A DNA stretch of 64,000 nucleotides, taken from the NCBI RefSeq assembly GCF_024137025.1, contig NZ_JAMYJR010000048.1, positions 62,001 to 126,000 of the forward strand. The letters are read 5' to 3'. The notes beneath the pieces were generated by a model. The model worked only from the letters and a program-made list of their open reading frames with translations. It was not told where the DNA came from and did not search any database. The number at the start of each line of letters is the position of its first letter. Positions within the stretch are counted from its first letter, which is position 1. Positions 58,570-64,000 of this stretch are shown piece by piece. Source of the stretch: Paractinoplanes aksuensis (lineage in GTDB: Bacteria > Actinomycetota > Actinomycetes > Mycobacteriales > Micromonosporaceae). The translations under genes were made by a program, and so were the position numbers.

Positions 58570-59790
58570 CTACTTTCGTAGCTTCACGGGCAGCGACGAC
58601 CACCCGCGCAGGTTCATTCGCGGCCGCCGGGTGGGCCGGCCGTTCAGAGCCAGGTCGGGAAAGCGGCGCAGCAGGGCGGGCAGCGCGATCTGAGCCTCCA
58701 GCCGGGCCAGTGGAGCGCCCAGGCAATAGTGGGCTCCGGCCCCGAACGAGAGCGGCGCCAATTCCGTACGAAAAGGGTTGAACTTATCGGGGTCGGGAAA
58801 CCGCGCCGGGTCCCGGTTGGCCGCGCCGAGCAGCAGCACCAGCTCGGCATCGGCCGGCAGCTCGGTGCCACCGACGACGGTCGGGCGTGAGGTGTAGCGC
58901 TCGGTCAGCTGCACCGGCGACTCGATCCGAAGAACCTCTTCCACGTACGCCGGTGCGAGCTTCGGAGTCAGCCGTTTCGCCAGCTCGGGGTGGTCGAGCA
59001 GCAGCACGATGCCGTTGCCCAGCAGGTTGGTGGTCGTCTCGAAGCCGGCCACCAGCAGCAGCACGAGGTTGCCCATCAGCTCGGCCCCGGTGAGCTGCTC
59101 GCCGCCCGCATCATGCGCCGCGGCCAGCGCGGTGACCAGGTCGTCGGCGGGCTCGGCGCGGCGCAAGGCCACCAGATGGGTGAAGTACTCCTCGAGTTCG
59201 AGCGCGGCGTCGTGGGCCCGCCGGCGATCCTCCTCGGTCCAGCGCACCTCGAGGACGGCGGTCAAAGCCTCGGCCAGCTGACGGAAACGACCCCGGTCGG
59301 CCGCGGGCACGCCCAGCAAGGCGGTGATCACGCCGATCGGCAGCGGATAGGTGAGATGGCTCACCAGATCGGCCTCACCCGGCGGCAGCGCGTCGAGGAT
59401 CTCGTCGACCTGAGCGCTGATGACCTCACGCAGCGCGGCGACGCGACGGGCGGTGAAGACGCCGGCGGCCAGGCGGCGCATGCGGGTGTGCTGCGGCGGG
59501 TTGGTCCGCAACATCGAATCGGCGAAGAGGGCGACGGCCCGGTTGTCGCGCCAGTCCGACCACTGCGCGTCGAGCCGCTTGGCGTCGTAGGCCTCCATGG
59601 CCGGATCCCGCAGAACCGCGGCGACAGCGGCGTAGCCGGAGACGAAGTAGTAGCCCTTCCCGGCCTGCACAACCGGCCCGTGCCGGTGCAGGGCGGCGTA
59701 GGCGGGCACGGGCTCGTGGTTGGCCCGCGGATCGAGCAGCATGGCGATGGCCTCGGCCGCGTCCATGGTCCCTTCATCGTTCTTCGTCAC
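58570..59790 (-). CDS. Cytochrome P450
   Basis: 406 residues, a bacterial class I P450. I-helix motif LLLVAGFETTTNLLGN (about 243-258) with the oxygen-binding Thr; ExxR in YVEEVLRIE (about 289-293); ETYTSRP-like LTERYTSRPTVVGG; and the haem-ligand loop SFGAGAHYCLGAPLARLEA with the axial Cys (about 350-366). No ferredoxin, ferredoxin reductase or biosynthetic cluster is adjacent, so the substrate is unknown. It is read away from def. Confidence 0.93.
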   Translation of the reverse strand: MTKNDEGTMDAAEAIAMLLDPRANHEPVPAYAALHRHGPVVQAGKGYYFVSGYAAVAAVLRDPAMEAYDAKRLDAQWSDWRDNRAVALFADSMLRTNPPQHTRMRRLAAGVFTARRVAALREVISAQVDEILDALPPGEADLVSHLTYPLPIGVITALLGVPAADRGRFRQLAEALTAVLEVRWTEEDRRRAHDAALELEEYFTHLVALRRAEPADDLVTALAAAHDAGGEQLTGAELMGNLVLLLVAGFETTTNLLGNGIVLLLDHPELAKRLTPKLAPAYVEEVLRIESPVQLTERYTSRPTVVGGTELPADAELVLLLGAANRDPARFPDPDKFNPFRTELAPLSFGAGAHYCLGAPLARLEAQIALPALLRRFPDLALNGRPTRRPRMNLRGWSSLPVKLRK

Positions 59791-60118
59791 GCCTAGTTTC
59801 TACCGCGCCCCGTCCACGAGGGACGCCCCACCTGGATGCCGCCTCGCCCCTCGGCCCACCGGGACTGCCCGTGGGCGACGCTCTGTCGCCCTCAGACCGC
59901 CAGGCCCGCCTGTGGACGACGTCCTGCCGCCCCTCAAACCACCAGACCCGCCTGTGGACAACTTGCCCCGCCCGCCTTGACATCGCCTAGCCTCCCTCCC
60001 ATTCCCCAGGGCGGGCGGGGGAGGCGGTGGCACCCCGGAAGATCGAATTGCCGGTTCGGCGGGCTGTGCGGGTGGGAGCGGCCGGAATTGTCGGAGGGGG
60101 CGGGCAGAATGTTCAGCG
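59791..60118. other. Intergenic region with a 42-bp imperfect direct repeat
   Basis: The 328 bp between the P450 start and priA have no credible gene. Two copies of a 42 bp unit lie about 59886-59927 and 59928-59969 (each contains CCGCCTGTGGAC-type sequence; the CCTGTGGAC words at 59909 and 59951 are exactly 42 apart). They precede TTGACATCG near 59979. Upstream parts of both genes' promoters must lie here. No palindromes stand out. Confidence 0.45.
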
Positions 60119-62431
60119 ATGGCGACGAAGAGTGGACGTGGCGAGCGGGAACCGGCTGAGCGGCTTCCCGTGGCTCGCGTCTGCGTCGACGTGCCGTTGC
60201 CACATCTCGACCGGCCGTTCGACTATCTGGTGGCCTCGGCCGATGACGAGGCGGCCCAGCCGGGCGTACGGGTGAAGGTTCGGTTTGCCGGGCAGCTGGT
60301 GAGCGGTTTTCTGCTCGAGCGGGTCGAGTCCTCCCCGCACGGGGGCAAGCTCGCTTATCTCGACAAGGTGGTGTCGGGCGAGCAGGTTCTTGATCCTGAG
60401 GTCGCGCAGTTGGCCCGGGCCGTCGCCGATCGGTATGCCGGCAATCTCAGCGACGTCCTCCGCCTGGCCGTGCCGCCGCGCCACGCTCGCGTCGAGGCCC
60501 AACCACCCAAGGCCGCCCCCTCCTCGCCCTCCGCGACGCCATCGTCCGAACCTGACGCCTCGTCCTCGCCCGAGCCCTCCGCGACGCCGCCGGCCGGGTC
60601 CTCCGCGACGCCGTCATCCGGGCTCGACGCGTCGTCCATCTCCGACCCTCACGCAACGCCGTCTACCGAGCCCGGCGTGGCCTCCTCCCCGGCCCAGCCA
60701 TCCACGACGTCGTCGTCCGAGCCCACGTCCTCCTCCGACCCCGACGCGGCGTCCTCAGCGCAGCCGTCCGTGGTGCTGTCGTTCGATCCCGCGGCGGCGT
60801 CCTCCTCCGGCCCTGACGCGATGCCTGAGTCCGGCCTGCCGTCTTCCCATGAGGCTGACGTGGTGGCTTTTCGGGAGCCTGACCCGAACGGGTGGGGGAA
60901 ATACGTGGCGGGGAGCGCGTTTCTCAAGGCGCTCACCGATGGGCGTAATGCGCGGGCCGTCTGGGGTGCGGTGCCGGGTGAGGACTGGGCGCGGCGCATC
61001 GCCGAGGCCGCGGACGCGACCGTGCGCGGCGGGCGGGGCGTGGTCATCGTGGTGGCCGACGCGCGGGATCTTGATCGGGTCGATCGAGCGCTCGGGGCTG
61101 TGCTCGGGCCGGGGCGGCATGTCGCGCTCAACGCCGCGTTGGGGCCGGCTGAGCGCTACCGCCGCTTCCTGGCGGCCAGTCGTCATCAGGTGCCGGTCGT
61201 GGTCGGCACTCGGGCCGCTATGTGGGCGCCGGTGGCCAAGGTCGGGCTGGTGGTGATCTGGGACGACGGCGACGATCTGCACGCCGAGCCGCGCTCGCCC
61301 TATCCGCACGCCCGCGAGGTGCTGCTGACCCGCGCCCAGCTGGCCGACTGTGCGGCCCTGGTCGCCGGGTTCGCCCGCACCGGGGAGGGTCAGCTGCTGC
61401 TGCAGACCGGGTGGGCGCGTGAGATCAGCGCGGCTCGGGACGTGCTGCGCGCGCACGCCCCGGCCATCGCCCCCACCGGCGACGACCCGCAACTGGCCCG
61501 GGACCCCGGCGCCGCGACCGCCCGGCTGCCCAGCCTGGCCTGGCAGACGGCCCGCTCGGCCCTGCAGTCGGGCGCCCCGGTGCTCGTGCAGGTGCCGCGG
61601 CGCGGCTATCTGCCCTCGGTGGCCTGTGCCGAGTGCCGCACGCCGGCCCGCTGCCCGCACTGCTCGGGCCCGCTCGGGCTGCAGGGCGCGCGCGACGTCC
61701 CGACCTGCCACTGGTGCGGCCGGGCCGCCGCGGCCTACTCGTGCCCGGCCTGCGGTGAGCGTCGACTGCGGGCCTCGATCACCGGCGCCCGCCGTACGGC
61801 CGAAGAGCTGGGTCGTGCCTTCCCCGGCGTGCCGATCCGCACGTCCGGCAAGGACGAGATCCTCGACACCGTCCGGGGTGACGCCGCCGTGGTCGTGGCC
61901 ACCCCCGGCGCCGAGCCGGTGGCCGCCGACGGCTACGGCGCCGTGCTGCTGCTCGACACCTGGGCGCTACTCACCCGCTCCGACCTGCGCGCGGCCGAAG
62001 AGACGATGCGCCGCTGGCTGAACGCGGCCGCCCTGGCCCGCCCGGCCGGCCGTGGCGGCAAAGTGGTCGTGGTGGCCGACGGCTCGCTGGCCCCGGTCCA
62101 AGCCTTGATCCGGTGGGATCCGGCCTGGTTCGCCCAGCGCGAGCTGACCGAGCGCCGCGAGTTGTCGTTCCCGCCCGCGGCCCGTATGGCCAGCCTCACC
62201 GGCAAGGCCGAGGCGGTGTCCGAGTTCCTCAACATCGCCCGCCTCCCCGACGACGTCGAACTGCTGGGCCCGGTCCCCGCCGACGACGACCAGGAACGCA
62301 TGCTGCTGCGCGTCCCCCGCTCGCAGGCCGCGGCCTTGGCCCACGCCCTGCACGAGACGGCTGCCGTCCGCAGCGCCAAGAAGGCCGCCCTGTCCGTCCG
62401 CATCGAGATCGACCCGTCCGCCCTCTTCTGA
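60119..62431 (+). CDS. priA: Primosomal protein N' (PriA), probably without helicase activity
   Basis: 770 residues. The N-terminal DNA-binding domain (about 1-115) has RVCVDVPLPHLDRPFDYLV. A Ser/Pro/Ala/Thr-rich insert fills about 128-250. The helicase-like part has degenerate ATPase motifs: GAVPGEDWARR where PriA normally has a Walker A, and VVIWDDGDDL where it has DEEHD. Eight cysteines of the two zinc knuckles are kept (about 503-545, CAECRTPARCPHC, CHWCG, CPACG). The C-terminal LGPVPADDDQERMLLRVP is conserved. Actinobacterial PriA is often ATPase-dead; replication restart may then use DNA binding only. Confidence 0.87.
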   Translation: MATKSGRGEREPAERLPVARVCVDVPLPHLDRPFDYLVASADDEAAQPGVRVKVRFAGQLVSGFLLERVESSPHGGKLAYLDKVVSGEQVLDPEVAQLARAVADRYAGNLSDVLRLAVPPRHARVEAQPPKAAPSSPSATPSSEPDASSSPEPSATPPAGSSATPSSGLDASSISDPHATPSTEPGVASSPAQPSTTSSSEPTSSSDPDAASSAQPSVVLSFDPAAASSSGPDAMPESGLPSSHEADVVAFREPDPNGWGKYVAGSAFLKALTDGRNARAVWGAVPGEDWARRIAEAADATVRGGRGVVIVVADARDLDRVDRALGAVLGPGRHVALNAALGPAERYRRFLAASRHQVPVVVGTRAAMWAPVAKVGLVVIWDDGDDLHAEPRSPYPHAREVLLTRAQLADCAALVAGFARTGEGQLLLQTGWAREISAARDVLRAHAPAIAPTGDDPQLARDPGAATARLPSLAWQTARSALQSGAPVLVQVPRRGYLPSVACAECRTPARCPHCSGPLGLQGARDVPTCHWCGRAAAAYSCPACGERRLRASITGARRTAEELGRAFPGVPIRTSGKDEILDTVRGDAAVVVATPGAEPVAADGYGAVLLLDTWALLTRSDLRAAEETMRRWLNAAALARPAGRGGKVVVVADGSLAPVQALIRWDPAWFAQRELTERRELSFPPAARMASLTGKAEAVSEFLNIARLPDDVELLGPVPADDDQERMLLRVPRSQAAALAHALHETAAVRSAKKAALSVRIEIDPSALF
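60500..60870 (+). repeat. Degenerate tandem repeats coding the Ser/Pro/Ala-rich insert of PriA
   Basis: About 120 codons with period-like units of 16-22 residues, for example SATPSSEPDASSSPEP, SATPSSGLDASSISDP, HATPSTEPGVASSPAQP and later STTSSSEPTSSSDPDA. The nucleotide motif GACGCC(G/A)TC followed by TCC/TCG-rich stretches recurs. It lies between the DNA-binding and helicase-like domains and should be disordered. Confidence 0.75.
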
Positions 62432-62584
62432 CCCTGCCGCCCCGAAGCAGCAGGCCGAGCCTGACCGCCTCGAAGTCCGCATCGGGCCGTGGCCGTCGGC
62501 GGGCTTCGTCGGGTCGCAGGTCGAGCCCGCCCGTCACGCGGTCGCGTCGGGGTGGAAGTCGGCTCCGGTCGCGACGAGTGTTTG

Positions 62585-63208
62585 TCAGGCGTTCCAGGTC
62601 AGGTCGAAGGTGCCGTCCTCGATGCGGGCGATGAACGCCTCGATGTCGGCGGCCTGCACGACGGCGTCGTCCCAGCTTTCGCTCGCGTTGCTGACCAGCA
62701 ACACCGGGGCCGGGTCCTGGCGCAGGTCGAGCACGAAGTTCTCCAGGCCGCCGTCGCCGCCGATCAGGGCGATGCCGGGGTGGGTGCCCTCGGTCTCCCA
62801 GATGGCGAGCAGCTGCCGGGCCTCGACCGGCGGGTACAGCCACACGTATTTGCCCGACGACAGCCAGCCCCGCCGCAACCAGGACGGCGACTGCAGGTAC
62901 GACCGCCACGCCTTCGGCAGCTCCGGGCCCTCGGCGAATTCCGAATCCGGCACCGGCCCCCGCCAGTCCGCCTCTTCGACGATCACGCCGGTGGGCTCAC
63001 CGTCACGGGCCTGCACTCGCAGAACGTGACCGGCCCCCTCCTCGGGCACCAGCTTCTCGCGGGCCACACGCACCGCTTCGTCCCGATCGTCGAAAAGGGA
63101 CAATTCCGGCGGCCACTCGCGCCAGTCGGCCGCCTCGATCCGCTTCACATCGCCCGCACCGGCCGCGCCCCACCGCGTGACCAGGCCACCCTCAAGATCA
63201 TCGCCCAT
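62585..63208 (-). CDS. SUKH/SMI1-KNR4-like protein, tentative
   Basis: 207 residues from ATG 63208 (MGDDLEGGLVTRWG). The C-terminal half has the SUKH-like strand-turn GIALIGGDGGLENFVLDLR followed by APVLLVSNASESWDDAVVQAADIEAFIARI, a common immunity-protein ending. The first half (DRDEAVRVAREKLV, VEEADWRGPVPDSEF) is not recognised. No toxin or polymorphic-toxin cassette lies nearby. An unrelated housekeeping role is as likely. The 153 bp between priA and this gene hold nothing recognisable. Confidence 0.45.
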   Translation of the reverse strand: MGDDLEGGLVTRWGAAGAGDVKRIEAADWREWPPELSLFDDRDEAVRVAREKLVPEEGAGHVLRVQARDGEPTGVIVEEADWRGPVPDSEFAEGPELPKAWRSYLQSPSWLRRGWLSSGKYVWLYPPVEARQLLAIWETEGTHPGIALIGGDGGLENFVLDLRQDPAPVLLVSNASESWDDAVVQAADIEAFIARIEDGTFDLTWNA

Positions 63209-63718
63209 GCGGGCACACCATACTGAACGCTCCCGCCCCACCGTAACCATCTGTGACACAAAAACCGGCCCACCTCCCCCACGAAGCCGGGCGTGTGCCA
63301 CAAATCCGACCTCACCACGGTGTTCAGGTATGCCTGCGCCTCAGAGTTCCAACCCGGAGCTCAGGTAGGCCGCGTGGCGCGGCAGGCAACTGCGCCCACC
63401 GCAAGTGAGCGAGGGCGCGGCTCAAAAGCTCACGCTGCGCACGAGACCAGGGCCGACCTACTGCCCCCGCCCGGGGACGAATCGTCGTTGTCGGCGCGGC
63501 CGACCACCGAGTGCGCTTGATCCAGCGAACGCGCCGGATCCTCGAGAAACCGCCCAGCGCCGCGAGCCCGATGAGACCGGCGCGCCGTCCCCAGCCCCGA
63601 CCTGTCCTGGCATCTGCGCGACTTGAGCGGCCACGCCGCCCGAGCCGCACAACGCTGACGCCGGACCAGCCGCCACCGACTGCGTGCTCGGTCTGCGCGA
63701 CCGTTCGGTCAGGCTGCC
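63209..63718. other. Region without a convincing gene
   Basis: 510 bp with short overlapping frames in all directions, none with consistent codon bias or recognised motifs. Several look frameshifted (a tract near 63620 reads WHLRDLSGHAARAAQR in one frame). It looks like a decayed coding region next to the plus-strand fragment that follows. Confidence 0.4.
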
Positions 63719-63838
63719 GCATTCAACTGGACCGCCGAACGGGCCACGGAGATGGTCGAGGCCGAGGTGGGCGCGGTGGTGCGTGAGGGCCGGGTCAGCG
63801 ACACAAGACCGGTCACGACGAGGCTGTTCATCAAATAA
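63719..63838 (+). pseudogene. 3' remnant of an unrecognised gene
   Basis: A clean 39-codon frame ending in TAA (63836-63838) encodes AFNWTAERATEMVEAEVGAV and then VREGRVSDTRPVTTRLFIK, with normal high-GC codon use. Upstream in the same frame the sequence becomes arginine-rich and unlikely to be coding. I read it as the preserved C-terminus of a gene whose 5' part is damaged. Its end overlaps the minus-strand gene end by 8 bp, as other convergent pairs here do. Confidence 0.4.
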
Positions 63839-64000
63839 AGTCGCCGCCGAACCTGCGCTCGATCTGAGCGCCCAAACCGGTCGGGCCGCCGCACGCGACC
63901 AGATCGGCAACACTGACCGGCCAGGTCTCCCGGAAGCTGGTCGTGCTCGCACTGAGCCGGGTCGGATACGCGTACCGGCGCCCCCGCTGATCGCGGAGGC
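63831..64000 (-). CDS. 3' end of an unrecognised gene entering from beyond the window
   Basis: A minus-strand frame with high third-position GC is open from the window edge to a TGA at 63831-63833. It encodes 55 residues including RDQRGRRYAYPTRLSASTTS, then FRETWPVSVADLVACGG and the terminus AQIERRFGGDFI. No start is in view. I do not recognise the family; it could be a real neighbouring gene. Confidence 0.45.
   Translation of the reverse strand, partial: LRDQRGRRYAYPTRLSASTTSFRETWPVSVADLVACGGPTGLGAQIERRFGGDFI

Noticed and set aside
62432..62584. Possible continuation of priA or a small gene after its stop
   Set aside because: No start with a ribosome binding site and no stable codon pattern in the 153 bp.
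1..64000. CRISPR arrays, IS elements, prophage genes, tRNA or rRNA genes
   Set aside because: No spaced identical repeats, transposase or integrase motifs, phage structural genes, or clover-leaf/rRNA sequence seen on reading both strands.

Overview
The window is about 64 kb of very GC-rich chromosome with dense, mostly ATGA/GTGA-coupled genes. It looks like a Micromonosporaceae-type actinomycete such as Actinoplanes. The supporting features are the actinobacterial arg gene order, a SigE-family ECF sigma factor, an F420-type PPOX protein, an AlkZ-like winged-helix protein, PriA with decayed ATPase motifs, and a cytochrome P450. The genus is inferred from style, not proven. I see no phage, IS element, CRISPR array, tRNA or rRNA.

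Layout. 1-971 is the end of an amidase. 955-6333 (minus) is an exopolysaccharide block: a CapD-like dehydratase/epimerase, a UDP-sugar dehydrogenase, an undecaprenyl-phosphate sugar transferase and a DegT-like PLP protein, followed by a beheaded GNAT. Facing it across a 330 bp regulatory region is a GT4 glycosyltransferase (6663). 7744-12318 holds a VanZ-like protein, a LuxR-type regulator with an altered receiver, a SigE-type sigma factor coupled to a membrane-anchored partner, and an AlkZ-like protein. 12327-20607 (minus) is the complete arginine pathway in order of transcription argC-J-B-D-F-R-G-H, with an ARG-box-like palindrome at the argC promoter. 20745-36765 is an accessory region: a Crp-type regulator, a GH3 beta-glucosidase, acetyltransferases, a SanA-like protein, an acyltransferase, an M28 peptidase, a DUF3616 protein, a PIN/RHH toxin-antitoxin pair, a truncated Phd antitoxin, a MacB-like ABC exporter, an LLM flavin enzyme, an SDR, a decayed SAM hydrolase and a PPOX protein.

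36806-45609 (minus) is translation and histidine housekeeping: pheST, an alcohol dehydrogenase, a TrmH-type methyltransferase, infC-rpmI-rplT with an AUC start and a structured leader, a PH-domain protein, and hisE-hisG. 45678-48137 is a polar amino-acid ABC importer. 48294-49099 encodes two paralogous secreted proteins of unknown function. 49096-52812 (minus) is the riboflavin operon ribD-ribE-ribBA-ribH under an FMN riboswitch. 52927-58528 (minus) holds def-fmt-rsmB and rpe plus a REC-GGDEF protein, with a septum-formation-type lipoprotein on plus. The end carries a P450, PriA with a long Ser/Pro/Ala insert, a SUKH-like protein, and a poorly coding stretch with two convergent gene ends.

No undescribed multi-gene system is obvious. 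The observations most worth a second look are the duplicated gene junction at 3101-3230, the infC leader, the riboswitch hairpin that hides the ribD ribosome binding site, the PriA insert, the secreted paralogue pair, and the recognisable gene remnants (GNAT, Phd, SAM hydrolase).
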